A DNA stretch of 64,000 nucleotides from Corynebacterium heidelbergense (lineage in GTDB: Bacteria; Actinomycetota; Actinomycetes; Mycobacteriales; Mycobacteriaceae). Where the stretch lies: NCBI RefSeq assembly GCF_028609845.1, contig NZ_CP063191.1, positions 2,046,001-2,110,000 on the forward strand. The letters run 5' to 3'. Both the position numbers and the translations under genes were made by a program. Below, piece after piece: positions 37,515-48,084 of this stretch (positions are counted from its first letter, which is position 1; each line of letters begins with the position of its first letter). The notes beneath the pieces were generated by a model that was not told the origin of the DNA, did not search any database, and was given only the letters and a program-made list of their open reading frames with translations.

Positions 37515-38096
37515 TTACTCCGGACGCTCCTCGTCATCCGTCAGCTTTTGCGCCTCCCCCTCCGGCTGCGCAGCCTCATCCGGCAAGTGCGAACCCGGCG
37601 GCGGCGCCAACAACGCGATCTCTTGATCGGAAGGCTTCAGACGCGCAAATGCCGCGAGGTTGAACGTCGGCTCCCCCCGGGACAGGCGCCAGGCCCACTC
37701 ATGGCGGATGGAGCTGGCGAAGCCACGCTCCAGAATCCGGTTGAAGTCCCCGTCAGCCCGTTCCATGACGTGCCCCAGTACGCGCTCCAGGTCCTCCGAC
37801 GTTGTCGAGTCCGGCAGTTGCCCCACCAAGTAGATATCCCCGCTGGCATCCACCGTGTAGTGCACCCCGAAGGTTCGCCGGTTCGCCTGGAGAAGCAACC
37901 GGTACACATCCTCGTGGGCTTCCTCCACCGCACGGCAGATAAACGCCTCCACCCGGATCATCCCCTCCTGGGGAATGAACAGGCAGTGGGTCTTCAACCG
38001 CTTCTCGCCCGGCAGGGTCACGGCAACCACGCCATCGCCCTGCGAGTACTCCACCCCTGCCTCATCGAGCAGCGCGCATATCCCTTGGGTGTTCAT
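37515..38096 (-). CDS. YbjN domain protein (Rv0487-like)
   Basis: A 193-residue protein with a YbjN/type III secretion chaperone-like fold: YRLLLQANRRTFGVHYTVDA and GDIYLVGQLPDSTTSEDLERVL are the recognisable parts. It has a Glu/Pro-rich C terminus. The equivalent gene lies between mshA and gpmA in M. tuberculosis. The function of the family is poorly known. The ATG at 38096 has TACCTT exactly 7 nt upstream, which excludes the earlier in-frame start. Confidence 0.85.
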   Translation of the reverse strand: MNTQGICALLDEAGVEYSQGDGVVAVTLPGEKRLKTHCLFIPQEGMIRVEAFICRAVEEAHEDVYRLLLQANRRTFGVHYTVDASGDIYLVGQLPDSTTSEDLERVLGHVMERADGDFNRILERGFASSIRHEWAWRLSRGEPTFNLAAFARLKPSDQEIALLAPPPGSHLPDEAAQPEGEAQKLTDDEERPE

Positions 38097-38103
38097 GTGC
38101 CCC

Positions 38104-38109
38104 AAGGTA
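38104..38109 (-). promoter_or_regulatory. -10 element of leaderless YbjN-gene promoter
   Basis: TACCTT on the minus strand, 7 nt, then ATG; the same hexamer as at murB. Confidence 0.6.
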
Positions 38110-38139
38110 CACCCAGTTTCCCCACACCCCCCCTGGGCC

Positions 38140-39408
38140 CTAACCGGCGGGTTGGCGGGGCGGGCGCAGCTGCTGGCTCTCCACGTTCGTCAGCGAACAG
38201 TACAGATCGGCGAGGCTGCGAGCCGAGTTTTTCCAGGAGAATTTCGCGGCATGCTGCGGGGCATGCTCGCCGAACGCTATGCGCTTAGCGTCGTCCACAA
38301 TCAACTCCCCCAACGTGTCGGCCCACCGCTGGATATCGTGACCATCCACCAGCAGGCCGGTCTGTCCCTCCTCCACGGCGATGGGCAGACCCCCCACGCG
38401 CGTGGCGACCACCGGCGTACCGCAGGCCTGTGCCTCCAAAGCGACCAGGCCGAAGGATTCGTTGTAACTGGGGACGGCCACGATGTCCACCGCCTGATAC
38501 ACGCTCACCAACTCCTCCGGCGGGCGCGGAGAAAGAAACCGCAGGTAGCCCGCAATGCCCAGCTCCCGGGCCAGTTCTTCCAGGGCCTCCGGTTGCTGCG
38601 TTCCCGAACCGCTGGGCCCCCCGCAGATGACGACGCGGATCTTTTCCTCCGGGTGCTCCTCGATCAGCCTCGCGACGGCGCGCAGCAAAATGTGCGGCCC
38701 CTTCAGCCGTTGGATACGCCCGACGAACGCAATCACCTTTGCGTTGAGCGGGATGCCCAGCTCCCGGCGCGTCCGCTCTGTCGCGTGATCGGAGCCCGGG
38801 GTGAACCGCGCCACGTCCGCCCCCGGCATCACCACTTCAATCCGTGAGGTGCGCGCGTCATAACCGCGGACAAGATCGTCCACCTCAGCAGGCGTGTTGA
38901 CGATCAACAGATCCGCGTTATCCACGATTTGTTGTTCGCAGATGCGTCGGCTTTCTGGTTCGCGGACGTCGCCATCAGCCAGCGCGTTATTTTTTACGGA
39001 CGCCAACGTGTGCGCCGTATGGACCCATGGGATGTTCCACAAGTCCCGCAGCAACCAACCCACCTGGCCGCTAAGCCAGTAATGCGAATGGATCACGTCA
39101 TAGTGGGCGCCATCCTCGCGGGCGAAAGCAAGAACGGAGCCAGTGAAGGCGACTAACTGGGTGGGCAGTTCGGACTTCGCCAGGCCCTCGTAAGGGCCCG
39201 CGACGCAGTTGATTACCCGCAAGCCCGGGGCGCAGTGAACCACTTCCCCCTGCGACGGCCGGGTGGCTCGGGTGAACACGTCCACCTCCACCCCCAAACG
39301 CGCCAACTGCTCGGCGGTGTTGCGGATGTACACGTTCATCCCCCCCGCGTCCCCCGTCCCCGGCTGCTCCAGGGGGGAGGTGTGCATGGAGATCATTGCA
39401 ATACGCAT
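38140..39408 (-). CDS. mshA: D-inositol-3-phosphate glycosyltransferase
   Basis: GT4-family enzyme that transfers N-acetylglucosamine to inositol 3-phosphate, the first step of mycothiol synthesis. [20 protein letters not shown] at the start and [15 protein letters not shown] bind the acceptor; [13 protein letters not shown] and [17 protein letters not shown] follow; the C-terminal NDP-sugar site is [20 protein letters not shown]. It is 422 residues from the ATG at 39408, which has TAAGCT exactly 7 nt upstream. Mycothiol is the actinobacterial glutathione substitute. Confidence 0.94.
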   Translation of the reverse strand: MRIAMISMHTSPLEQPGTGDAGGMNVYIRNTAEQLARLGVEVDVFTRATRPSQGEVVHCAPGLRVINCVAGPYEGLAKSELPTQLVAFTGSVLAFAREDGAHYDVIHSHYWLSGQVGWLLRDLWNIPWVHTAHTLASVKNNALADGDVREPESRRICEQQIVDNADLLIVNTPAEVDDLVRGYDARTSRIEVVMPGADVARFTPGSDHATERTRRELGIPLNAKVIAFVGRIQRLKGPHILLRAVARLIEEHPEEKIRVVICGGPSGSGTQQPEALEELARELGIAGYLRFLSPRPPEELVSVYQAVDIVAVPSYNESFGLVALEAQACGTPVVATRVGGLPIAVEEGQTGLLVDGHDIQRWADTLGELIVDDAKRIAFGEHAPQHAAKFSWKNSARSLADLYCSLTNVESQQLRPPRQPAG

Positions 39409-39415
39409 GCAGCAG

Positions 39416-39421
39416 AGCTTA
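39416..39421 (-). promoter_or_regulatory. -10 element of leaderless mshA promoter
   Basis: TAAGCT on the minus strand, 7 nt, then ATG. Confidence 0.6.
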
Positions 39422-39559
39422 CCGGCAGGTGGCACACCTCATTGGGGGGCCTTTTCTTTGACATTTTTTGCCCCTAAACAGTTTTCCTTGCCTATTCTTA
39501 TTGGGGTACATCGGCGCTTCTCGCGGCGCCAAGGCGATTCGAAACCCAGAGGACTGTTC

Positions 39560-41394
<1,835 letters not shown>

Positions 41395-41398
<4 letters not shown>

Positions 41399-41451
41399 GC
41401 GCCGATAAATCTGGTAGGCGCCGCTTAGCCCGGTAGGGGTCGTTAGATCTG
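41395..41451. repeat. Three tandem 19-base repeats at the fadD-murB junction
   Basis: Units begin at 41395, 41414 and 41433 and share GTAGGCGCCG or GTAGGGGTCG at the start; unit one reads GTAGGCGCCGATAAATCTG. The TAG in unit one is the stop of the ligase gene and the last unit covers the murB stop. The units have diverged from one another. Confidence 0.75.
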
Positions 41452-42675
41452 CGCTCCGAGCCACACCGGCTCGGGCTCCAACTCCACCCCAAAGGCTTCG
41501 AACACCCCAGCTCGAACGGCCCGGGCAAGCGCCACAACATCCGCGCTGCTAGCCCCACCCCGATTCGTCAGCGCCAGGGTGTGCTTGGAACTCAAAGCGG
41601 CCTGCGGGGCCTCCGGCAAGTGCCAACCCCGCGTAAACCCGGCGCGTTCGATCAACCACGCCGCGGAGAACTTAAACGCCGGCTGCTCCTCCGAGCCCAC
41701 GGAAAACACCGGCATCCGCTCGGCCTCGGCCTCCCCGACCCGCTCGGCTACCGCAGCGCGCACGGCAGCCCGTGCCGCCGTGCCCTGCACGATGGGATTG
41801 GTGAAGAAGGAACCTGCGGACCACGTATCGTAATCCCCCTCCTCCAACACCATCCCCTTGCGCCGGCGCAGTTCCAGCACCGCCTCGCGTACCTCCGCCA
41901 CCGGCCGCCGAGCCGCCCGGGACCCCTGCGCCGCCTCCTCCGCGCTGATCCCCAAGTGCCGCGCCAGCTCCCCAAACCGCAGCGGAATGCTCAACCCCTC
42001 CGTATCCAGTTGAAACTCCACCCGCGTCACCACCGCCCGCTGGGTGAACTTCAGGTTGGAGTAGCGGTAACTCAAACCTAAGGCGTCCGGCGTCACCCAG
42101 CTACTGCGGGTCGTGCGCCGATCGTAGAGGTACACGCTTTTCAACGTGTCCGCGATCTCCGCCCCATAGGCGCCGACGTTCTGCACCGGGGTGGCCCCCA
42201 CGGACCCGGGAATCCCGCTGAGGCATTCCAAGCCCCCCAACCCCGCGCGCACAGTCGCAGCAACGAACACGTCCCAGTTCACCCCGGCGTACGCTCGGGC
42301 CACCCCGGACTCCGCATCGATAGCGATGGCCTTCGACTGCTCTGGGTCGACCGCCGGGTCCGCCTCGGCGAGGACTACCACCCGGTCCGCCACCTCCGGG
42401 CCATCGCCCACGACGAGGTTGGAGCCGCCGCCCAGTACGATCAGCGCCTGGCTGGCGGCGTCCAAAATCTTCACAACCTCCGCCAACGCCGTGGAGTGAC
42501 GGCACACCACCACGGCGGCCGGGGCACCCCCGATGCGCAGCGTGGTGAGCTCCCGGAAGGTGCGGGGATCCAGGTGGGCACCGTCCACCGCGCCGATGGC
42601 CTCCACCAGCCGGGGGCGCAATGTCGCGAGCGTCAACGGATCGGTGGCAGATTGCTTATCGCCAAAAACTTTCAC
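41443..42675 (-). CDS. murB: UDP-N-acetylmuramate dehydrogenase
   Basis: FAD- and NADPH-dependent reduction of UDP-GlcNAc-enolpyruvate in peptidoglycan synthesis. TLRIGGAPAAVVVCR opens the FAD domain, ILGGGSNLVVGD (here VLGGGSNLVVGD) is the FAD loop, GLSGIPGSVGATPVQNVGAYG (near residue 160) is diagnostic, and GSFFTNPIV holds the catalytic Ser. The 410 residues fit the type I enzyme. I take GTG 42675, with TACCTT 7 nt upstream; the longer frame includes non-coding sequence. Confidence 0.94.
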   Translation of the reverse strand: MKVFGDKQSATDPLTLATLRPRLVEAIGAVDGAHLDPRTFRELTTLRIGGAPAAVVVCRHSTALAEVVKILDAASQALIVLGGGSNLVVGDGPEVADRVVVLAEADPAVDPEQSKAIAIDAESGVARAYAGVNWDVFVAATVRAGLGGLECLSGIPGSVGATPVQNVGAYGAEIADTLKSVYLYDRRTTRSSWVTPDALGLSYRYSNLKFTQRAVVTRVEFQLDTEGLSIPLRFGELARHLGISAEEAAQGSRAARRPVAEVREAVLELRRRKGMVLEEGDYDTWSAGSFFTNPIVQGTAARAAVRAAVAERVGEAEAERMPVFSVGSEEQPAFKFSAAWLIERAGFTRGWHLPEAPQAALSSKHTLALTNRGGASSADVVALARAVRAGVFEAFGVELEPEPVWLGAQI

Positions 42676-42682
42676 CCCACCA

Positions 42683-42688
42683 AAGGTA
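42683..42688 (-). promoter_or_regulatory. -10 element of leaderless murB promoter
   Basis: TACCTT on the minus strand, 7 nt, then GTG. It shares two base pairs with the -10 of the divergent DUF2505 gene. Confidence 0.6.
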
Positions 42689-42692
42689 GTCT
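42687..42692 (+). promoter_or_regulatory. -10 element of near-leaderless DUF2505-gene promoter
   Basis: TAGTCT, then 6 nt, then ATG at 42699. Overlaps the murB -10 at 42687-42688. Confidence 0.55.
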
Positions 42693-42698
42693 GTCCAC

Positions 42699-43196
42699 AT
42701 GACGACAAAAAGCGAGAACACGGCAACGATCAACGCTCCGATCGACAAGGTGTACGCCGCCCTTTCCACCCGGGAATACTGGGATTACGAGGCCCAAAAC
42801 GTCGGCGACGAGGCCGGGGAGGTGGCCTCCTTCACGGGCGCTCCCACCATCGAGGCCGTAATGCACGAGGTGCTTCCCGCTTCCGCGCTTCCGGAGGCCG
42901 TCCGTGGCATGATCCCCCAGGCCCTCAAGCTCAAGCGCACCGTCACCTTCGGCCCGCTGGAGGATGACAAGACCACCGGCGACGTTACGGCCGAGGTCAA
43001 GGGCGCCCCCGTGATCTTCCGCTCCGACCTGACCCTCAGCGGCGAAGGCGAAACCACCCTCCTTTCGGCGGACTCCGCCATCAGCGTGAACATTCCCATG
43101 ATGGGCGGCGTGCTAGAACCCAAGGTTGCCGAATGGGTGCAGGAATTCTTCACGGAGGAAGCCGCCCTGATCGAAAAGTGGGTCGCCGAGCACTAA
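42699..43196 (+). CDS. DUF2505 family protein (SRPBCC-like fold)
   Basis: A 165-residue soluble protein. INAPIDKVYAALSTREYW at the start and the alternating hydrophobic pattern with ADSAISVNIPMMGGVLEPKVAEW near the end match DUF2505, a START/SRPBCC-like family that may bind lipids or other hydrophobic ligands. Divergent from murB with overlapping promoter elements. Function unknown; presence beside murB is conserved in corynebacteria as far as I recall. Confidence 0.82.
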   Translation: MTTKSENTATINAPIDKVYAALSTREYWDYEAQNVGDEAGEVASFTGAPTIEAVMHEVLPASALPEAVRGMIPQALKLKRTVTFGPLEDDKTTGDVTAEVKGAPVIFRSDLTLSGEGETTLLSADSAISVNIPMMGGVLEPKVAEWVQEFFTEEAALIEKWVAEH

Positions 43197-43304
43197 ACCC
43201 GCCGGCAGATTCTCTTTCCCTTCCCTTCCCCCCGCTCCTTGCCAGATCACGCGCACAATCAACGGGTCCGGTCCTGGTCTCTAGCAGGATCCGGGCCCGT
43301 CGGC

Positions 43305-44123
43305 GTGCGCACCCGCGGCACCACCGCGCACAACCGCCTGCGCAAGGCGGACCGGTGGTTAGTGGCCCAGCCCCAGGTGCAGGCCCTGTTACGAGCAGCG
43401 GTGGTCCACGAACAGCGGCGCCCCCGAGCGGTGGACGTGGGTTACGGCGCTTCCCACACGACAACCGTGGAGTGGGCCCGCTGGCTGCGGACCATCACCC
43501 CAGACGTGGAGGTCGTGGGTCTGGAGATCGACCCGGATCGCGTTTTGCCCGAGCGGGAGGGAGTCCGATTCGCCCTCGGCGGATTCGAGCTGGCCGGGAT
43601 GCGCGCCGACATCATTCGCGCGTTCAACGTGCTGCGCCAGTACGACGTCAGCGAGGTCCCCGCCGCCTGGGAGATGATGTGCAGCCGTCTGCGCCCCGGT
43701 GGCATCGTCATCGAGGGCACCTGCGACGAGATCGGGCGGCGAGCCACGTGGGTATGCCTGGATGCCAGCGGTCCACAGACCCTCACCCTCGCCTGGGCCC
43801 CGGCCGATGTGGCCCAGCCCTCCGATATCGCCGAGCGCCTCCCGAAAGCCCTCATCCACTGCAACACCCCGGGCCACCGAATCCATGCGGTCCTCCGGCA
43901 AATGGATGACGCGTGGGATCGCGCCGCTCACCTCGCCGTTTTCGGCCCCCGGGTGCGGTGGCGGGGGGCACTCGACATTTTTCACGACGCCACCAACATC
44001 AGCGCCGGCACGACCCTCGGCCCCGCGGCCGAGCACCACCCGGGCCAACACCGCCGCCTCACTCCCCGCCGACGGCTAAGCGACAACAGCCTCACGCTGC
44101 CCTGGTCCGCTGTGGCGGACTAG
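43305..44123 (+). CDS. Class I SAM-dependent methyltransferase-like protein
   Basis: A protein of about 272 residues with a Rossmann methyltransferase fold: RAVDVGYGASHTTTVEWARW resembles motif I (DxGxG; here DVGYGAS), VVGLEIDPDRV has the ribose-binding acid, and FNVLRQYDVSEVPAAWEMM with LRPGGIVIEGT is the post-I region. The substrate is unknown. The frame opens with TTG at 43239, but GTG 43305 is closer to the domain. No clear -10 or ribosome site settles the start. It follows the DUF2505 gene by about 100 bases. Confidence 0.78.
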   Translation: MRTRGTTAHNRLRKADRWLVAQPQVQALLRAAVVHEQRRPRAVDVGYGASHTTTVEWARWLRTITPDVEVVGLEIDPDRVLPEREGVRFALGGFELAGMRADIIRAFNVLRQYDVSEVPAAWEMMCSRLRPGGIVIEGTCDEIGRRATWVCLDASGPQTLTLAWAPADVAQPSDIAERLPKALIHCNTPGHRIHAVLRQMDDAWDRAAHLAVFGPRVRWRGALDIFHDATNISAGTTLGPAAEHHPGQHRRLTPRRRLSDNSLTLPWSAVAD

Positions 44124-44153
44124 CCCACCTCGGATGTGCCACACTGGTGCGTA

Positions 44154-45176
44154 ATGAACACGAAACCGATGTACCCGCTCGCCTCCGGCGATCCCTCCCA
44201 CGGCGGCCCGAGTAGCGGGCTACGCGCGGCAGGGCGGCAGCCCGGCAGGCCCGCCGATCACCCCGCCCCCGGCGATGGCAGCCGCCGCACCGGGACAGGT
44301 CGGGGGCGCCCGCGCCGCTCCCTGGGCAAGATCCTGGCGATCACCCTCGCCGTCCTCGCCGTGGTTCTGCTGCTCGCAGAGTTTGGCATGCGCTGGTACA
44401 TGCGCGACCAGATCATCAGCTCCGTGCAGAACAGCGCGGCGGAATCCGGGGCCCGCATCGAGGCGGACCCGGAAGTGAAGTTCGGTACCTCCCCGGTGCT
44501 GCTGGGAATGGCCCAGGGCACCATCCCCCACCTGGACCTAAACCTGCCGTCCACGCTGAACATCAGCTACGTGGATAACGACAAGTCCAAGCCAGTGGTC
44601 CAGGGCAATCCCGCCGTCCACATCACCGGGACCGACCTGAAACCGCAGAAGGGGTCGGACAACGCGACGTTCGGGGAGCTGGATGTGAACACCACCATCC
44701 CGCCGGAACTCATGCTCGCGGAGGTGCGCAAGAGCACGACGAACAGCCCCGCTGCGGAGGCTAGCCCCGTGGCGAAGCTCATCACCATCTCCGGGATCCG
44801 GCCCAACCCGCAAGATCAGAGCCTGGACTTCGAAATTTCCGGGGGGATCGCGCAACTGCGCATGAAACCGGTGGTGCGCGGCGGTCAGATGCAGTTCGAG
44901 GTGCAGGGGGCCAAGATTTTCGGCTTTAACGTGCCGGAGAGCTTCACATCCCGCCTGCGCGACTCGCTGGCCTCCGCCGCCGGGCAGACGGACGTGCCGG
45001 AGGGCCTGCAGTTCACCTCCGCGAAAGTCGTGGACGGCGGCCTCGAGCTCACGCTGCACGGCACGGACGTGGACATGAAGCGGATGACGGATAGCCTCAA
45101 GGCTCAGCAGGGGACCCAGGCTCTAGGCCAGGGCCAGCCAACAGCGCAGCCGGATTCGCTACGCCCAGCCGCGTAG
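44154..45176 (+). CDS. LmeA-like (DUF2993) phospholipid-binding protein
   Basis: A 340-residue exported or membrane-anchored protein: polar Pro/Gly/Arg-rich N terminus, a single membrane segment near residues 62-83 (KILAITLAVLAVVLLLAEF), then a large extracytoplasmic beta-rich domain. In mycobacteria LmeA affects mannan elongation of lipomannan. The start is the ATG at 44154; the upstream frame is not needed. Its last 80 bases overlap, tail to tail, the 3' end of the DeoC-like gene. Confidence 0.8.
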   Translation: MNTKPMYPLASGDPSHGGPSSGLRAAGRQPGRPADHPAPGDGSRRTGTGRGRPRRSLGKILAITLAVLAVVLLLAEFGMRWYMRDQIISSVQNSAAESGARIEADPEVKFGTSPVLLGMAQGTIPHLDLNLPSTLNISYVDNDKSKPVVQGNPAVHITGTDLKPQKGSDNATFGELDVNTTIPPELMLAEVRKSTTNSPAAEASPVAKLITISGIRPNPQDQSLDFEISGGIAQLRMKPVVRGGQMQFEVQGAKIFGFNVPESFTSRLRDSLASAAGQTDVPEGLQFTSAKVVDGGLELTLHGTDVDMKRMTDSLKAQQGTQALGQGQPTAQPDSLRPAA

Positions 45177-45975
45177 CCCCCGCCGAGAGCAGCCGACCGG
45201 CCTCGCCCGCGGAGCATAAAACCCCGGTGACCTTGATCCCCACGGAGGTCGCCCCCGGCTGGGGGATCGCCCCGCGGTAAGGCGCGCGCCCCATCTGCGC
45301 CAACTGCCCAGCCATGGCCGACACGGCCGTCAGCGTAGCCTCTGCGGCGTGCTGCGCTTCCATCGGGCCGAGGCCCAGCCGCGCGTCGACGTCCCCCTCC
45401 CACCACACCACTTCCGAGACTCCCCCACGGGCGCACGCCGCCGCGAAGTTCGCGCACACCTGAGCCAGCCGGCCGTCCCGGCCCATTCCGCCAGGTTCCG
45501 GCGAACCCTCCTCGTCGGCGTCCACGGCCTCGAGCACCGCCCGGGCGGGTAGCACCAATGCCAACTCCACCGGGGGTGGTACCGCCTCGCGCAAGGTGAG
45601 AATTTCCGACAGCACGGCGTTGGTGTCCCCGGCCGCCACCGCCGCCCAATCGGCAATCACTTCCACCCTGTCCGCCCCCTGTTCTACGGCGAAACGTGCC
45701 TCCGTGGCCTTGAGCAGACTGTGGTTACGGCCGAAAGGGAGGCCAATGACCGGCGCGCAGGTTGGGGGTGTCCCCACCCCATCGGAACAGCCCGCTGCGG
45801 CTACGGCCGCAACTACGGCAGGGACCAGGGATGGCCACACCCCGATGCCACCACAGTCATGGGTTGCGGCAAGGCGGACCACCTCCCCCACGCCTGCCGG
45901 GCCCAACCCCGCGGACAGCGCCATCAGATCCACCCGGGCGGGATCGATATCCGCCGCGGGGTGGGCGCCACTCAC
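45097..45975 (-). CDS. DeoC-like protein (deoxyribose-phosphate aldolase fold, catalytic residues replaced)
   Basis: A 292-residue TIM-barrel protein of the DeoC type: PVIGLPFGRNHSLLKATEAR, the phosphate-end VGIKVTGVLCSAGEAGRLL and ATRLGVANPA align with DERA. Two catalytic residues are missing by my alignment. The Asp of GADEVD is Glu (GADRVEVIADW, near 105), and the Schiff-base Lys of KTSTG falls where EVVWWEG is (near 190). The second active-site Lys remains as IKVTG. It may have lost aldolase activity. The start is the GTG in a GTGA overlap with the DUF2516 gene stop. Its 3' end overlaps the LmeA-like gene by 80 bases. Confidence 0.78.
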   Translation of the reverse strand: MSGAHPAADIDPARVDLMALSAGLGPAGVGEVVRLAATHDCGGIGVWPSLVPAVVAAVAAAGCSDGVGTPPTCAPVIGLPFGRNHSLLKATEARFAVEQGADRVEVIADWAAVAAGDTNAVLSEILTLREAVPPPVELALVLPARAVLEAVDADEEGSPEPGGMGRDGRLAQVCANFAAACARGGVSEVVWWEGDVDARLGLGPMEAQHAAEATLTAVSAMAGQLAQMGRAPYRGAIPQPGATSVGIKVTGVLCSAGEAGRLLSAGATRLGVANPAALLAGPGLEPGSPAEP

Positions 45976-46289
45976 CAAATACCGCCCTCGTTAGCCAGCA
46001 CGTCCTTGATGGCCGGGCGGGTATCCTGCCAGTACACCCCCACAATCACCGCGGCGATGACCCACAGGATCATGGAGCCGCTGGCGTAGAAGGCCAAGCC
46101 CGCCGCCAGGCTAGCCCCCACCAGGAGCAGGGACCACGTCTGCTTCTGGCGATCACAGGCGCGAAAAGCGTCCTCGCGGGTTGTCAACACCAGGACGAGC
46201 CCCACCACTGCCAGTAGGAAAATCGCGAGGCTCAATCCCCGATCGAAGAGCAGGAAGGCGTAGCTCGCCATCTGGATTGTCTGCGTCAT
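45972..46289 (-). CDS. DUF2516 family membrane protein
   Basis: A 105-residue protein with three hydrophobic segments (near residues 8-37, 52-70 and 72-90) and a soluble end that includes YWQDTRPAIKDVL, matching DUF2516, a small actinobacterial membrane family of unknown role. I start at ATG 46289, which has TACGAT exactly 7 nt upstream, rather than at the longer frame. Its stop overlaps the start of the DeoC-like gene. Confidence 0.83.
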   Translation of the reverse strand: MTQTIQMASYAFLLFDRGLSLAIFLLAVVGLVLVLTTREDAFRACDRQKQTWSLLLVGASLAAGLAFYASGSMILWVIAAVIVGVYWQDTRPAIKDVLANEGGIW

Positions 46290-46296
46290 GGGGACC

Positions 46297-46302
46297 ATCG
46301 TA
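46297..46302 (-). promoter_or_regulatory. -10 element of leaderless DUF2516-gene promoter
   Basis: TACGAT on the minus strand, 7 nt, then ATG. Confidence 0.6.
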
Positions 46303-46303
46303 C

Positions 46304-47638
46304 CTAGCCGGACCAGGTGGCCACGTAATTCGCCAACTCCGTAGCGGCGTGGATGGCCAGCCCGGCTAGGGCACCCACCACCGTGCCGTTGACGCGGATG
46401 AACTGCAGATCTTTGCCCACCATCAGTTCGATCCGATCACTGGCTTCCTCCGCGTCCCACCGCTGCACCGTCTCCCCGATGATGCTGGTGACCTCCCCCG
46501 CGTAGTTATCGGCCAGGTAGCTCACGGCCCGAACCAGCCGGTCCTCCAAGTCCCGGCGCAGATCCGCCTCCCGCTGCGTGCGCAGCCCGAACTCCCGCAC
46601 CCACGCGGTGATCTTGCGGCGCAGAATGGATTCCGGATCCGCGGCCATCTCCCCCAGGGTCCCGCGAACGGACTCCCACAGCTTCCCCGGCAAGGCCTGG
46701 ACGGGGCCGGAACCGAGAATGTCCTCCTTGAACTTCTCCACCCTCGCGATCATCGTCTCGTCCGTCTGCAGGTCCTCCGCCAACTGGGTGAGGAAACCCC
46801 GCAACTGCACGCGGGCATCGTGATTGGAGTTGCGGCGCACATCGGAGGTGAAGGCAACAAGCTCGCGGTAGACCCGGGCGCCCACGAGATCGCGGATAAA
46901 CCGCGGGGCCCACGTGGGGGTGCGCTCATCGATGAGCCGGACCACGAAGTCCTCGCTGCTGCGGGCCTTATCGTCCAGCCACACCACCACCGCTTCCACG
47001 GCGGGTTCGGTTCGCCCCTCCTCGTTGAGCTGCTGCAGCGCCCGGCCCAGCGGCGGCCCCCACATAGGCTCCCGCAGGCGGTCGACGATGAGCGAGTTCA
47101 GCACCTCCTCCGCCTCGGCGGCATTGATGCCCCGAACCACGACGTCCACGAGGCGGCCCAGCTCTTGGGAAACGCGCTCGGCCCCGCCCGGCTCCACCAC
47201 CCAGGTCGCGGTACGCTCTGGGATGCGGGCCCCGCGGATCTTTTCGCTGATGAGCGGGGCGTTGAGGAAGTTCTCGCCGACGAACTCGCTGAGGGAGTGG
47301 CCGACCTGGTCCTTCTTCCGCTTGATGATCGCCGTGTGCGGGATGGGGATGCCCAGGGGATGCTTAAACAGGGCGGTGACGGCGAACCAGTCCGCCAGGC
47401 CGCCGACCATGCCCGCTTCCGCTGCGGCCTCCACATAACCGATCCACGCGGCTGTGTGGGTTCCGCCCTGGGTGCCCAGGCTGCGGCAGAGAATGTAGAT
47501 CACCGCGGCGACGATCAGCAGGCCGGTGGCGAAAGCCTTGTGTTTACGCAATGAAGCGCGGCGCTCAGCCTCCATCTCCGGACTGGGTCCGGGGACGGGA
47601 AGCGGAGCAGCCGCGCCGTGGGTGGGGGTTAAAGTCAC
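46304..47638 (-). CDS. DUF445 family membrane protein
   Basis: A 444-residue protein. An N-terminal membrane segment (near residues 35-53), GMVGGLADWFAVTALFKHPL near residue 75 (family signature), IPHTAIIKRKKDQVG, and a long coiled, mostly helical middle, with a hydrophobic C-terminal segment NGTVVGALAGLAIHA. DUF445 (YjiN-like) proteins are uncharacterised. The start is GTG 47638: CATAAT lies 6 nt upstream, and the first 50 residues of the longer frame look non-coding. It lies between the DUF2516 gene and the sdh operon. Confidence 0.85.
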   Translation of the reverse strand: MTLTPTHGAAAPLPVPGPSPEMEAERRASLRKHKAFATGLLIVAAVIYILCRSLGTQGGTHTAAWIGYVEAAAEAGMVGGLADWFAVTALFKHPLGIPIPHTAIIKRKKDQVGHSLSEFVGENFLNAPLISEKIRGARIPERTATWVVEPGGAERVSQELGRLVDVVVRGINAAEAEEVLNSLIVDRLREPMWGPPLGRALQQLNEEGRTEPAVEAVVVWLDDKARSSEDFVVRLIDERTPTWAPRFIRDLVGARVYRELVAFTSDVRRNSNHDARVQLRGFLTQLAEDLQTDETMIARVEKFKEDILGSGPVQALPGKLWESVRGTLGEMAADPESILRRKITAWVREFGLRTQREADLRRDLEDRLVRAVSYLADNYAGEVTSIIGETVQRWDAEEASDRIELMVGKDLQFIRVNGTVVGALAGLAIHAATELANYVATWSG

Positions 47639-47723
47639 CTCACCATTATGCCCGCCGGGTGGGGGCCCCAGCGGGCCGCCTTCTACGGGCAGTCTTGGAA
47701 GCGGTGTCCGGACTGGCGGAACC

Positions 47724-48047
47724 CTAGTGGATTCGGCCCGTGCGCTTCTTGTACTCGCGGTAGTTCTTCCGGCCGATGTGCACGGCCAGGAAACCACTGA
47801 ACAGCAGGCCGAACCCGAGGATCGCGCCGCCGATGGCCAGGTTCGTGGCCCAGGGGTGCAGATCCGAAACCATGCCGGACAGGCCGAAGATCATGGTCCC
47901 GAAACCGGCGAGGGAGGACAGCACCAGACCCATCCCGATCCACGTGATGCTGCTGTGGAGGGAAGAGTGGGGCGAATCGAAGCTGGAGGGAACGTAGCCC
48001 TCACCGTAGAGCTTGTCTACGTAGAGGTCCTCGGTAATTTTCGGCAT
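47724..48047 (-). CDS. Small membrane protein at the end of the sdh operon
   Basis: A 107-residue protein with an N-terminal polar part (LYVDKLYGEGYVPSSFD) and three hydrophobic segments (near residues 35-58, 67-90), ending in basic residues (GRKNYREYKKRTGRIH). It starts 37 bases after sdhB with AGGAG upstream and is probably co-transcribed. A similar protein follows sdhB in C. glutamicum (about cg0448). Function unknown; perhaps an assembly factor or accessory subunit of the complex, by context only. Confidence 0.8.
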   Translation of the reverse strand: MPKITEDLYVDKLYGEGYVPSSFDSPHSSLHSSITWIGMGLVLSSLAGFGTMIFGLSGMVSDLHPWATNLAIGGAILGFGLLFSGFLAVHIGRKNYREYKKRTGRIH

Positions 48048-48084
48048 TGCGTGCTCCTACGGTGAAACGTGTCTTAGCTGAAGA

